From: Clostridium paridis
GTDB taxonomy: Bacteria; Bacillota; Clostridia; Clostridiales; Clostridiaceae
Assembly (NCBI RefSeq): GCF_016765615.1
Contig: NZ_JAESWA010000017.1
Location: 186,001 to 250,000, forward strand
DNA: 64,000 bases
Direction of reading: 5' to 3'
Under the pieces are notes generated by a model. That model searched no databases. It was not told where the DNA came from and worked only from the letters and a program-made list of their open reading frames with translations. A program made the translations under genes and the position numbers. This document shows positions 33,952 to 42,865 of this stretch, piece by piece; position 1 is the stretch's first letter, and each line of letters opens with the position of its first letter.

Positions 33952-35511
33952 TTACAAATTAGGATCTATTGTATTTTTCCCTTCTTTATAGTGCATCAAC
34001 TTATGTGTTGCTGGACCTTCCAAAATTTCACCATCATAAGAAAATCTTGATCCATGACATGGGCAATCCCATGAGTGCTCAGCATCATTCCATTTTAATT
34101 CGCATCCAACATGAGTACAAGTTATATTTACTATATGTATATTGCCTTCCATATCCTTATACGCCCCGTATTTATTATTATCTAGTTCAACAATTTTTCC
34201 TTCACCACATTCAAGTTTTAATCCATCCTCACCTTGTTTTATCTTCCCTGCAATAAGTTCTTTGGCAACATCAAAGTTCTCAACGATTAGATTTTTATAC
34301 GCTTTCATTGTAAAAGCTCTTGATGGATTATATACATCTTTCCAAGGATTCTTTTTATCAAGTACCATATCAGTTATTATTCTTGCTGCTGTAGTTCCAT
34401 TAGTCATGCCCCATTTCCCAAACCCTGTTGCAACGTAAATATTTTCTTTTGTCATTGTAAGCCTTCCAACGTATGGTACATCATCAATTGTTATATAATC
34501 CTGAGTTGACCACTGGTAAGGGAAATCTTCTACATCGAAGATAGACTTTGCAAACTCTTTTAAGTTGTCATAGTGCTTCTTAAAATCCTCTCCATGTGCT
34601 ACTTTATGACTTTCTCCCCCAACTAAAATTAGTTGTTTTTCTTTATCCCTTTGCGCTCTTAAAGAACGTGTTGGTTTTTCTGCATTTATAAACATTGCAT
34701 TGGGGAATTTCTCATTTATTCTCGTTCCTACTATATAAGATCTTTCAGGTCTGAGCCTTGCAAAATATAAACCTAATCCATCATAAAATGGGAAATGAGA
34801 CGCTATTATAACTTTCGGAGCTGTAACCTTCTTACCATTTCTAGTTAATATTTTTATATGATTTCCTTCTTCAAGTTCACATGCCTCGGTATTTTCGAAT
34901 ATATAACTTCCATCTCCTGGTATCTTTTCTGCCATAGGCAACAAATATTTTCTAGGATGAAATTGAGCTTGATTTTCAAAAACTACAGCTGCTTTTATTT
35001 TATAATTTAAAGGTAATTCTTCTGTGTATTTTGCTTTTATTCCAAGTCTTGATGCAGCTTCTACTTCTTTTTCTATTTTATTAATATAGCTTTCATCATT
35101 TGTATACACATAAGATGGTGCTCTTTCAAAATCACAATCTATATTAAGTTCATTTTTAATACTTTCTACAAAATCAATAGAGGATTCATTGGCTTCTGCA
35201 TATTGCCTTGCCTTTTCTACTCCCATGGAATTAATTATCTTACAATATATTAGATTATGCTGTGAAGTAACTTTTGCTGTAGTATGACCTGTAGTTCCTG
35301 TTCCAATTCTACTAGCCTCTATAACTGCCACCTTAAACCCCTGTTTTTTAAGAATATAAGCTGAAGTAATACCCACTATTCCTCCACCTATAATGGCGAC
35401 ATCAACCCTAACATCTTCTTTTATTTCGTCATAGTTAGTTTTTCGCGTTGAATCAATCCAATAAGAATTTATTCCTTCAAGTAAACTCGAATCATTAATT
35501 GTGTTATTCAT
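33952..35511 (-). CDS. FAD-dependent oxidoreductase with C-terminal Rieske [2Fe-2S] domain
   Basis: A 519-residue two-domain redox protein. The N-terminal DAO-type domain has VDVAIIGGGIVGITSAYILKK (about 34-54) for FAD. The C-terminal 80 residues form a Rieske domain with CTH (Cys465, His467) and CPCHG (Cys483, His486) ligands. This architecture is the same as B. subtilis YhfW-type proteins. Substrate unknown; the context of hemerythrin, Mn-catalase and flavodiiron genes points to redox stress. ATG after GGAGGAAAATC. Confidence 0.9.
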   Translation of the reverse strand: MNNTINDSSLLEGINSYWIDSTRKTNYDEIKEDVRVDVAIIGGGIVGITSAYILKKQGFKVAVIEASRIGTGTTGHTTAKVTSQHNLIYCKIINSMGVEKARQYAEANESSIDFVESIKNELNIDCDFERAPSYVYTNDESYINKIEKEVEAASRLGIKAKYTEELPLNYKIKAAVVFENQAQFHPRKYLLPMAEKIPGDGSYIFENTEACELEEGNHIKILTRNGKKVTAPKVIIASHFPFYDGLGLYFARLRPERSYIVGTRINEKFPNAMFINAEKPTRSLRAQRDKEKQLILVGGESHKVAHGEDFKKHYDNLKEFAKSIFDVEDFPYQWSTQDYITIDDVPYVGRLTMTKENIYVATGFGKWGMTNGTTAARIITDMVLDKKNPWKDVYNPSRAFTMKAYKNLIVENFDVAKELIAGKIKQGEDGLKLECGEGKIVELDNNKYGAYKDMEGNIHIVNITCTHVGCELKWNDAEHSWDCPCHGSRFSYDGEILEGPATHKLMHYKEGKNTIDPNL

Positions 35512-35594
35512 GATTTTCCTCCTTTCACTATTACGATGTTAGTATTTGAACCTGTTGCCAAATTATTCATATTATAATAGCAAATTAAATAAAA

Positions 35595-35622
35595 AAAGAC
35601 TCACTTTAAAAAGTAAGTCTTT
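35595..35622 (-). terminator. Terminator after the lmo0937-like gene
   Basis: Stem AAAGACTCACTTT / AAAGTAAGTCTTT (one mismatch) followed by minus-strand T-rich sequence. Confidence 0.75.
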
Positions 35623-35632
35623 CAGTTATAAA

Positions 35633-35788
35633 TCATAATTTTTCTTTTCTTCCAACAAATAAATCTACTATAAATACAATTGCAGCTGCTAGAAGTAACC
35701 AATGTATGAGTACTCCTCCAATTCTAAAGATAAAACCTAAAAGCCATACTGCAACAACAATAGCACCTAACCATCTTAATAGTGTCAT
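35633..35788 (-). CDS. lmo0937 family small membrane protein (51 residues)
   Basis: A short gene encoding two helices: TLLRWLGAIVVAVWLLGFIF and GVLIHWLLLAAAIVFIVDLF, ending GRKEKL. This matches the tiny lmo0937/DUF5670 family (WLLGF...GG.LIH.LL...I.F...F.GRK). ATG preceded by AAGGGTG. It lies 44 bp after the Mn-catalase stop, probably co-transcribed. Family members are often stress-associated; function unknown. Confidence 0.85.
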   Translation of the reverse strand: MTLLRWLGAIVVAVWLLGFIFRIGGVLIHWLLLAAAIVFIVDLFVGRKEKL

Positions 35789-35832
35789 TCTATTCACCCT
35801 TTCACTTATGTAAATTTTATGTAATTAATTTA

Positions 35833-36492
35833 TTATACGAATTCAGGTTTTTTTGCTTCCGGAGATTCAAAATATTTTCCAGGTTTTGATAAGTCAAAAT
35901 AAAGCTTAGAATCTTCAGTAACACCAAAATCTTTATTTGAACCTGTATCTTTTACCCTATTTAATGCTTCTCTAAACAAGGCGTTATGTGCCTCTTCACG
36001 ATTCAATAGAAAATCTATAGTTTCTTTAACATATTTATCATTTATCTGTCTATATAAATATTCATAAACTACCTTTGCTCTTTGTTCTGATGCTATGTTA
36101 GAGAGTAAATCAGCTACTAAGTCTCCTGTAACTGATACATAGTTAGCTGTCCATGGAGCACCTGAAGAATTTATTAATACAGGAGATAAGCCTGATAATA
36201 CATGTGATTGAATTTCCCCAACCTCTACACCATTGTAGTTAACATCATGCCCATTTAATAAATTAATTGTTTGAGATACCATTTCCATATGACTTAATTC
36301 TTCTGCTCCTATATCTAAAAATAAATCTTTAATTGCTTGATCTTTCACTCTAAAGCTTTGTGAGATATATTGTAAAGCAGCTTTTAATTCCCCATTTGCA
36401 CCGCCTAATTGTTCCTGCATTAATACTGCATATTGAGGATTTGGTTTCTCTACTCTAACGTCTCTTAACAAGTTCTTTTCATGCTTAAACAT
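35833..36492 (-). CDS. Manganese catalase (non-heme) family protein
   Basis: Decomposes H2O2 with a dinuclear Mn site. The 219 residues contain the ferritin-like four-helix bundle with ligand segments ANGELKAALQY (Glu35), IGAEELSHMEM (Glu65, His68), IASEQRAKVVYEYLYRQ (about 148-164) and NREEAHNALF (about 179-188). Similar in size to the spore-coat protein CotJC and to vegetative Mn-catalases. ATG after GGGAGGTG. It heads a short operon with the lmo0937-like gene. Part of the oxidative-stress neighbourhood. Confidence 0.92.
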   Translation of the reverse strand: MFKHEKNLLRDVRVEKPNPQYAVLMQEQLGGANGELKAALQYISQSFRVKDQAIKDLFLDIGAEELSHMEMVSQTINLLNGHDVNYNGVEVGEIQSHVLSGLSPVLINSSGAPWTANYVSVTGDLVADLLSNIASEQRAKVVYEYLYRQINDKYVKETIDFLLNREEAHNALFREALNRVKDTGSNKDFGVTEDSKLYFDLSKPGKYFESPEAKKPEFV

Positions 36493-36569
36493 CTATACAC
36501 CTCCCAACCGTAATCTTTATTCCATATTAGTTTTTCTATTTTTCAATAATATATGCATATAAAAGAAAA

Positions 36570-36591
36570 CAGCTAGCAGTACTACTAGCTG
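36570..36591 (-). terminator. Terminator of the four-helix protein gene
   Basis: Stem CAGCTAG / CTAGCTG followed on the minus strand by TTTTCTTTT. Confidence 0.7.
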
Positions 36592-36649
36592 AATAAATGT
36601 GAGATATATATAATAAACTTTTTCTTTATTTTTGCCATAATATTTGACT

Positions 36650-37078
36650 TTATAGAAATCCTTTTAATTCATTAACATTTCTCTCTTCAAATTTTAATAA
36701 TTTATTTGCAATATCAAGAATTTGTTTATCTTGATTTTCATATGCTTTAATTTTCTTTGTTATATCTATAATCCCCATTGTACTACCTCTAATTAACATC
36801 TCTGAGATATGAGATGGTGTTTTGTTAACAAGTGTATTTATATTAATCATTATGTATGTAGAAACCTTCGTTAATGTTCCAATTCCTTTTGACTCACGAT
36901 TAAGCTCTTTAAGTTTCTTATCTGCCATATCAAAAATTGTTTTATACTCATTTAATTGTGATTGCAGATTATTTTTAAAAGTCTGATCGTCAACCATAGG
37001 AATTAATTGTTTTATTGTACTTTCACCCATCTCGGCATTTTGATAAATATAATTTAATAACTCATTATTTGCATCCAT
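36650..37078 (-). CDS. Helical-bundle protein, unknown (ferritin-like fold likely)
   Basis: A 142-residue, almost entirely helical protein with four predicted amphipathic helices (LLNYIYQNAEMGESTIKQLI; FKNNLQSQLNEYKTIFDMAD; VSTYIMININTLVNKTPSHISEMLI; a C-terminal KLLKFEERNVNELKGFL). Length and helix spacing recall DUF2383/ferritin-like proteins, but no metal-binding EExxH motif is present. Start ATG at 37078 after GGAGGTGATATAT. Monocistronic. It is reminiscent of the 44781 product in composition. Function unknown. Confidence 0.6.
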   Translation of the reverse strand: MDANNELLNYIYQNAEMGESTIKQLIPMVDDQTFKNNLQSQLNEYKTIFDMADKKLKELNRESKGIGTLTKVSTYIMININTLVNKTPSHISEMLIRGSTMGIIDITKKIKAYENQDKQILDIANKLLKFEERNVNELKGFL

Positions 37079-37225
37079 ATATATCACCTCCAATAATAAT
37101 TTGCGTAAATTTCAAATTATTTATTCTTATATATCCATAAAAATCTTAAAGCTAATTATGTATAATTCACAAGCAATTTTATTTTTACATAATTATGGCA
37201 CTGTCAAATATATGGACTAGTACCA

Positions 37226-37348
37226 ATTACAAAACTTGTTTGTTTTGATTTAGATGATACTCTGATTAAAGAAACCCATTCTGTTATGTTACCATGTATT
37301 TTAAATTGTAAAGAAAAAGAACACTCTCTCACTCAACAACAGGAATAG
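37226..37348 (+). pseudogene. HAD-superfamily phosphatase gene relic (N-terminal fragment)
   Basis: A 40-codon plus-strand frame reads ITKLVCFDLDDTLI..., containing the HAD motif I (DLDDT), then ETHSVMLPCILN and stops at TAG (37346-37348). There is no start codon in frame and no downstream HAD motifs, so this is the remnant of a roughly 200-residue phosphatase. It lies in the 404-bp gap 37079-37482, which otherwise holds only the chitinase terminator. Confidence 0.7.
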
Positions 37349-37447
37349 GAAGGAATTTTTGACTACATTTTAGCCGCCATTCTTAAATATATATTATAAG
37401 CTTAATTCAAAAAACGTATAATTTGCATTACTACTCAAGTGCGAACT

Positions 37448-37477
37448 AAAGTCCAGCAAATAAACTTGCTGGACTTT
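37448..37477 (-). terminator. Terminator of the chitinase gene
   Basis: Stem AAAGTCCAGCAA / TTGCTGGACTTT (12 bp) with a 6-nt loop just after the stop. Confidence 0.85.
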
Positions 37478-37482
37478 TAAAT

Positions 37483-38991
37483 TTATTGTGCTTTCCAAAG
37501 AGCTGGAACATTTGGTGGTTCCCAGCCTACTAGAGATGTATGACCTTGTAAACAAACATAGGCTATTCCACTATAAGTTACTAAATCTCCAGCCTTATAT
37601 ACTGTATTTGGAGCCCATGCTAGTACACCACCTGGATTTGTATTGCCTTCTTGAGTTTTAACTGAAATTGATGATGACCACGCACTTGCACCTGCAGAAT
37701 TCACTGCTCTTACCATATAAGTATGAGTTGAAACTGCTGCTAAATTTTTATTTTGATATGGGCTGGTTACATTAGTAATTATATTACCATCTATGCTAAT
37801 GTCATAGCTAGTTGCGTTCGAAACAAGATTCCAACTTACATTTATTTGCGATGAGCTAACTGAAGTTCCTGATAAACCTGTTGGTACTGCTGGAATAGTA
37901 GTTACAGGTGGTGGGTTTACACCATCAAAATATGCTCTATAGTTATTTGTGAATTCATAATTATTTTTTGCATCCCAATTCACTGACCAAGACATTAGTC
38001 CTCTAAATCCAGGATATCCACTTGAATTAACAAGTTTATAGGATCCTCCATATGAAACACCCTTGATTATATAATCTAGTGCTTTTTTCATTTCAGTTGG
38101 GCTTATATATCCTCCACTTGGAGCTGCTGCAGCGCATGCTGGAAGACCAATCATAACTTGATCTTGTCTAAGTGCAGGAAATATATTACTTGAACTTCCT
38201 GCTATAGGAAATCCATGAAGTAACATCTCTGCCATGGCAACTTCATAATCAGCTGTCCCTTGAGTATAAGTTCTACCGTCAAGAGCTGCTCCACTACCTG
38301 CATTATAATGCTGAACATGAATGTAGGTAAGCTTGTCCCTAATTCCGTAAATAATTGGCAAGTATGCTCCCCATATATTCCCATAGGCTGTATATCCACC
38401 TTGCACGTATGCAGTTTCAGGAGCCATACTAACTATGAAATTAGAACCATAATGATCACTAATTTCTCTAATTGCTGATATTAGATTTAATATTTGAGGA
38501 GTAGTTGGATTTTTAAAATCATTATCTCCTCCGTTTAATGCGATACCAGATTCAAGATCAATATCAATACCATTAAACCCATACTTGTCAATAATTGAAA
38601 TCATAGAGTTTACGAATTTTTGTTTAGAAGCACTGTCAGGTAAAATAACAACTCCATTTTGCCCTCCAATAGAAAGAACAACTTTTTTACCTAAGCTGTT
38701 TAGATAAGCAATGTCAGACTTAAAATCTGCATCTGACCCAGTAACTGGAGAAAATTGCATTGTGCATCTATCTCCTCCTGATTCTCCAAATGCTACATTG
38801 ATAACATCCCATTTTGTAGATACATTTCTAAGGTTTATTATCCCTGTACCATTATCAAAGTTATGCCAGTAACCAACTAAGAGTCTAGTATTAAGAGAAG
38901 TGGCTGCAACAGTACTATAGCCAGGTATAATAGTAAATAGCAGTACTATCGCTAACATCATGGGGAATAGTAGTTTAAGACCTTTTTTCAT
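37483..38991 (-). CDS. Secreted chitinase (GH18) with FN3 and chitin-binding domains
   Basis: A 502-residue exoenzyme. Signal peptide (1-30), GH18 barrel (about 35-355) with SIGG (107-110) and the catalytic motif GIDIDLE (Glu147; the first Asp of DGxDxDxE is replaced by Asn140-Gly), a fibronectin type III domain (about 365-445; PTGLSGTSVSSSQINVSWN), and a CBM5/12-type chitin-binding module at the end (WAPNTVYKAGDLVTYSG...LVGWEPPNVPALWKAQ). Hydrolyses chitin outside the cell. ATG at 38991 after AAAGGAG. Monocistronic. Confidence 0.95.
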   Translation of the reverse strand: MKKGLKLLFPMMLAIVLLFTIIPGYSTVAATSLNTRLLVGYWHNFDNGTGIINLRNVSTKWDVINVAFGESGGDRCTMQFSPVTGSDADFKSDIAYLNSLGKKVVLSIGGQNGVVILPDSASKQKFVNSMISIIDKYGFNGIDIDLESGIALNGGDNDFKNPTTPQILNLISAIREISDHYGSNFIVSMAPETAYVQGGYTAYGNIWGAYLPIIYGIRDKLTYIHVQHYNAGSGAALDGRTYTQGTADYEVAMAEMLLHGFPIAGSSSNIFPALRQDQVMIGLPACAAAAPSGGYISPTEMKKALDYIIKGVSYGGSYKLVNSSGYPGFRGLMSWSVNWDAKNNYEFTNNYRAYFDGVNPPPVTTIPAVPTGLSGTSVSSSQINVSWNLVSNATSYDISIDGNIITNVTSPYQNKNLAAVSTHTYMVRAVNSAGASAWSSSISVKTQEGNTNPGGVLAWAPNTVYKAGDLVTYSGIAYVCLQGHTSLVGWEPPNVPALWKAQ

Positions 38992-39151
38992 TTTAATCAA
39001 ACTCCTTTCATTTTATTTATGTAAATATTATAAGCTCCAATTATTACTATCCCATCGAGTACAATGTACCATAATTATACATAAATTACAATATGTTGAT
39101 GTTATTTTTTAAAACTATTTAATTTATCATTAAATTTATTCAATAAAATAA

Positions 39152-39181
39152 GACCCTAAGCCTTTATAAAAGCTTAGGATC
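39152..39181 (-). terminator. Terminator of the dacF gene
   Basis: Stem GACCCTAAGC / GCTTAGGATC (one mismatch), minus-strand T-rich tail. Confidence 0.8.
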
Positions 39182-39188
39182 TCCATTT

Positions 39189-40361
39189 TTAAACTCCACC
39201 CTTAAATAAGTTTTTGAAATTATATTTTAGATTATCAAAGAATCCACCTTTTTTAACATCCCTATCAGAATATATCTCTACAGTTCCTACTTTTTCATTT
39301 CCAAGATAATATTCACAATTTCCTATGGTTTCTCCTTTTTCATATGATTTCTTACTTTCATCTAGTACAATTTTTTGTTCTAATTTCTCATTAACTCCTC
39401 TTGGTAGTACAACAATTAAGTCAGCTTTAGCTTTTGCAATAAAGAATTTGTCTCCTGCTTTATTTAATGGAACCTTCACTACATCTCCATCTTTATCAAG
39501 GACCTTCTTACCCTCAAATTTTGAAAAGCCAAAATTTAATAACATTGAAGCATCTCTATTTCTTATTTTAAAAGTAGGTGCTCCCATAATTACTGCAAGC
39601 ATTCTTACTCCTTCTCGAGATGCAGTTGCTGATATACAATATTTTGCTTCTGCTGTATATCCAGTTTTTAATCCATCACAACCTTTAAAAAATCTTACTA
39701 GTTTATTATGATTAACTAGTTCAATTGGGCTTTTTCTTCCCTCTGATATTGTCTCCATATATATTCCAGAGTATTTTAAAATTGTTGGATGTTTTAATAA
39801 TTCCATAGACATAATTGAAATATCGTTTGCTGTTGTCATGTGACCATCTGCTGGTAATCCTGTACAATTTTTGAATGTTGTATCTTTCATACCTAGTTCT
39901 TTTGCTCTTTCATTCATTTTTCCCACAAATGCTTCCTCTGTACCAGCAAGATATTCAGCCATAGCTACTGCTGCATCGTTTCCTGATGCAATTGCAATTC
40001 CTTTTAAAATTTCTTCAACTGTTCTTACTTCGCCAGTGTCAAGTAGCATTGTGCTACCACCCATCTTCTTTGCATTTTCAGAAGCTGTAATTTTATCTGA
40101 TAATTTCATCTTACCTGAATCAATAGCTTCCATAGCAAGTAGCATAGTCATTATTTTAGTTACTGATGCTGGTGCAAACTTTTCATGAGAATTTTTTTCA
40201 AAAATCACTTTACCTGTAGTTGGCTCGATAAGCATTGCACTCTTTGCTTCAACATTTATTCCTGACTCCGGCTCTGCTGCCATAGCTGGAATACCAATCA
40301 TTGAAAAAATACTTGTTACTATTAATATTTTTGCTATTAGTTTATTATTGAACTTTATCAT
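39189..40361 (-). CDS. dacF: D-alanyl-D-alanine carboxypeptidase DacF
   Basis: A 390-residue S11 carboxypeptidase: signal peptide (1-28 ending AMAA), SVTK at 66-69 (Ser66), SGN at 126-128, KTG at 232-234, and a C-terminal domain (about 285-375) that ends in a basic amphipathic tail (KKGGFFDNLKYNFKNLFKGG) typical of membrane-anchored low-molecular-weight PBPs. ATG at 40361 after GGAGG. It stands downstream of pdp, an order (xerD-like, pdp, dacF) common in clostridia. Paralog of the 752-1837 product. Confidence 0.93.
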   Translation of the reverse strand: MIKFNNKLIAKILIVTSIFSMIGIPAMAAEPESGINVEAKSAMLIEPTTGKVIFEKNSHEKFAPASVTKIMTMLLAMEAIDSGKMKLSDKITASENAKKMGGSTMLLDTGEVRTVEEILKGIAIASGNDAAVAMAEYLAGTEEAFVGKMNERAKELGMKDTTFKNCTGLPADGHMTTANDISIMSMELLKHPTILKYSGIYMETISEGRKSPIELVNHNKLVRFFKGCDGLKTGYTAEAKYCISATASREGVRMLAVIMGAPTFKIRNRDASMLLNFGFSKFEGKKVLDKDGDVVKVPLNKAGDKFFIAKAKADLIVVLPRGVNEKLEQKIVLDESKKSYEKGETIGNCEYYLGNEKVGTVEIYSDRDVKKGGFFDNLKYNFKNLFKGGV

Positions 40362-40419
40362 TTGCAATCCTCCCTTCAAAAAGTATTTTTACCAAAAAAA
40401 AAATAATAATACAAAAAAT

Positions 40420-40442
40420 AAAAAGGCTATAAAAGCCTTTTT
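40420..40442 (-). terminator. Terminator of pdp
   Basis: Stem AAAAAGGCT / AGCCTTTTT followed by minus-strand T-rich sequence. Confidence 0.85.
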
Positions 40443-40465
40443 ATTTTTAATATATAAAAATTATA

Positions 40466-41773
40466 TTATTCTGTAATCACATCGTAAATTAATGTCTTTG
40501 AAACATTTTCACCTTGCTGAATTTCATAATTATTTAGTAAGTCTTCTACAGCCTTATCACCCTTTAATTTATCATTTGAGTAGATTTCAGCTAAAATATC
40601 TCCACTCCTTACATAATCACCTTTTTTCTTATGAAGTACTATTCCTACTGAAAGATCAATAGTTGCTTCTTTCGTAGCCCTACCAGCACCTAATTCCATA
40701 GCAATTAATCCAACTTTTTCTGCATGAATCTTATTTATATATCCTTCTTTTTTAGACACTACAGGAATTATGTATTTAGCATCAAGTAGTTTTTCTGGAT
40801 TATCTATAAGTAGAGAATCTCCTCCTTGTGCTTCAACAAATTCTTTAAATTTATCTAAAGCCTTACCATTTTCAATATTTTTAATTAACAGTTCTTTTGC
40901 CTCGTCAACTGTATTAGCTTTTCCTGCAAGAACCACCATATAACTTCCTAAGGTTAAACATAACTCTTCTAAATCCTTTGGACCGTTTCCTTTTAATGTA
41001 TCAATAGCCTCTTTTACTTCAAGAGCATTACCTATACCATATCCAAGTGGCTCATCCATATCTGAAATAATTGCTACAGTTTTTCTGCCTACATTCTTTC
41101 CTATTTCAACCATTTCTTTTGCTAAATATCTTGCACTTTCAATATCCTTCATAAAAGCGCCTTCTCCAACCTTGACATCTAATACAATTGCGTCAGCACC
41201 TGCTGCAATTTTCTTAGACATTATACTAGATGCAATAAGAGAAACATTATCTACAGTAGCAGTTACATCTCTTAATGCATATAATTTTTTATCTGCTGGA
41301 GCTAAATTTCCTGTTTGAGCTGCTAATGCAATTTTATGTTTATTAACATTTTCTATAAATTTATCTTTACTTAAATCCATAGAAAAACCCGGGAAGGATT
41401 CTAACTTATCTATAGTCCCACCAGTATGTCCAAGACCTCTTCCTGACATCTTTGCTACAGGTATACCTAACGAAGCTACAAGAGGTCCTAATACCATAGT
41501 AGTAGTGTCTCCAACCCCTCCAGTAGAATGCTTATCTACCTTAATTCCTTCAATAGCATTAAGATCTAAAATGTCTCCTGAATTTACCATTGCCATTGTT
41601 AAATCAGCTGTCTCTCTTTTATTCATCTTCTGAAAATATATTGCCATAAGTAATGCAGATACCTGATAGTCTGGAATTGTTCCATCAGTATACCCATTTA
41701 CGAAAAAATCTATTTCCTCCTTCGTAAGCTCATTTCCGTTTCTCTTTTTTTGAATAATATCGTACATTCTCAT
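40466..41773 (-). CDS. pdp: Pyrimidine-nucleoside phosphorylase
   Basis: Salvage enzyme cleaving thymidine, uridine or deoxyuridine with phosphate. The 435 residues have the family signatures [18 protein letters not shown] (about 76-93), [17 protein letters not shown] (about 109-125) and [13 protein letters not shown] (about 185-197), which bind phosphate and base. ATG at 41773 after AAGGAGG; a longer reading starts inside unrelated sequence. Downstream of the XerD-like gene, upstream of dacF, on the same strand. Confidence 0.95.
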   Translation of the reverse strand: MRMYDIIQKKRNGNELTKEEIDFFVNGYTDGTIPDYQVSALLMAIYFQKMNKRETADLTMAMVNSGDILDLNAIEGIKVDKHSTGGVGDTTTMVLGPLVASLGIPVAKMSGRGLGHTGGTIDKLESFPGFSMDLSKDKFIENVNKHKIALAAQTGNLAPADKKLYALRDVTATVDNVSLIASSIMSKKIAAGADAIVLDVKVGEGAFMKDIESARYLAKEMVEIGKNVGRKTVAIISDMDEPLGYGIGNALEVKEAIDTLKGNGPKDLEELCLTLGSYMVVLAGKANTVDEAKELLIKNIENGKALDKFKEFVEAQGGDSLLIDNPEKLLDAKYIIPVVSKKEGYINKIHAEKVGLIAMELGAGRATKEATIDLSVGIVLHKKKGDYVRSGDILAEIYSNDKLKGDKAVEDLLNNYEIQQGENVSKTLIYDVITE

Positions 41774-41843
41774 ATATAATTCCTCCTTATGTGTAATCGC
41801 TAACATATTATTATCTAATAAAGGGACAAATTAAATGTCCCAT

Positions 41844-42722
41844 TTATGCTCTTGGATGTGACCTTTTATAAATTATATTAAGTCTATCAGAATTAATTAT
41901 TTCATAATAGGTATCCATATAAGTTAATACTTGATTGCCTAAAAGTTTTTGTACCGCTCTTACGTTTGCACCATTTTGCAACAAATGTACTGCAAAGGAA
42001 TGTCTAAAAGTATTTAAATTTACTGTTTTACTTATCCCTGCTCTTTCACAATATGACTTTACGATTCTCCAAACACCTTGTCTTGTAAGCTTATTCCCAT
42101 TTAAATTAATGAAAACATATGGAGAATTTAAATAACTAATTCTATCTCTTTCAGCCAAATAAACTTTTAATGCTTTTACTGCAGATGAACCTATCGGAAT
42201 TAATCTCTCAGTATTTCTATTATCTGTACAATTTACATATGAGAGTTCCATATTAATATCTTGTAACTTTAATGAAGTTAACTCACTAACCTTCATACCA
42301 GTTGCATACATTACTTCTAAGAGAGCCTTGTCTCTAATACCTTTAATACTATCGTTCTCTACAATATTGATTATCCTATCAATTTCTTCAACTGTCAATA
42401 TTTCTGGAATTCTTTTAGTTAAATTTGTTGTTTTATAATTAATTTCTGGTATTTCCTTAATCAATGAACTCTTTTTCATAAAACCGTAAAAGTTTCTTAT
42501 AGAAATAATTATTCTATTTATACTTCTCTCACTTTTACCTTCTTGTACCAAAAAATTAATATAATTAGTTATAGTTTTTTCATCTGTATCTAACAATTCA
42601 ATCTTTCTGTCTCTTAAGAATTTATTATACAGGGTAATATCTGTTACATAAGCTAAAACAGTATTCTTGCTTTTTGAACTTTCCCGTAAATATTCCTCAT
42701 ATTTTTTTAATATCTCCTTCAT
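41844..42722 (-). CDS. XerD-like tyrosine recombinase with degenerate active site
   Basis: A 292-residue protein colinear with XerD: SAM-like core-binding domain (1-90) and catalytic domain (105-292, ending HPRA as in XerD). Catalytic positions are changed: Arg I is Lys144 in ATGMKVSEL, the beta-hairpin Lys is missing in the CTDNRNTER segment, HxxR is NTFR (Asn237, Arg240 kept), the second His is Asn263 in LLGNQ; the nucleophile Tyr272 is kept at the correct +9 spacing. Strand exchange is therefore doubtful. ATG after GGGAGAG. It sits between spoIIM and pdp, as usual in clostridia. Confidence 0.85.
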   Translation of the reverse strand: MKEILKKYEEYLRESSKSKNTVLAYVTDITLYNKFLRDRKIELLDTDEKTITNYINFLVQEGKSERSINRIIISIRNFYGFMKKSSLIKEIPEINYKTTNLTKRIPEILTVEEIDRIINIVENDSIKGIRDKALLEVMYATGMKVSELTSLKLQDINMELSYVNCTDNRNTERLIPIGSSAVKALKVYLAERDRISYLNSPYVFINLNGNKLTRQGVWRIVKSYCERAGISKTVNLNTFRHSFAVHLLQNGANVRAVQKLLGNQVLTYMDTYYEIINSDRLNIIYKRSHPRA

Positions 42723-42865
42723 TTTACTCTCCCATAAAATTGATTGAATTAAAGATCTTAAGAGTTTTAGCTATAAATCTCGGTCTATGTTGCATAAAAA
42801 TTGAGGGCTAGAAAATTTTTATGTTGCCATAAACTAATATTTCAACTTAAACCCTGAAACATATT

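Noticed and set aside
35545-35580. PerR-like box TTATAAT-N-TGAATAA upstream of the Rieske flavoprotein gene
   Set aside because: Only one half-site fits well; in DNA this AT-rich the match is not significant by eye.
39325-40188. Long plus-strand ORFs opposite dacF
   Set aside because: Antisense shadows; dacF motifs SVTK, SGN and KTG make the minus strand certain.
42790-42828. Terminator between spoIIM and the XerD-like gene
   Set aside because: A 10-bp AT-only stem without a separate T-run; too weak to call.
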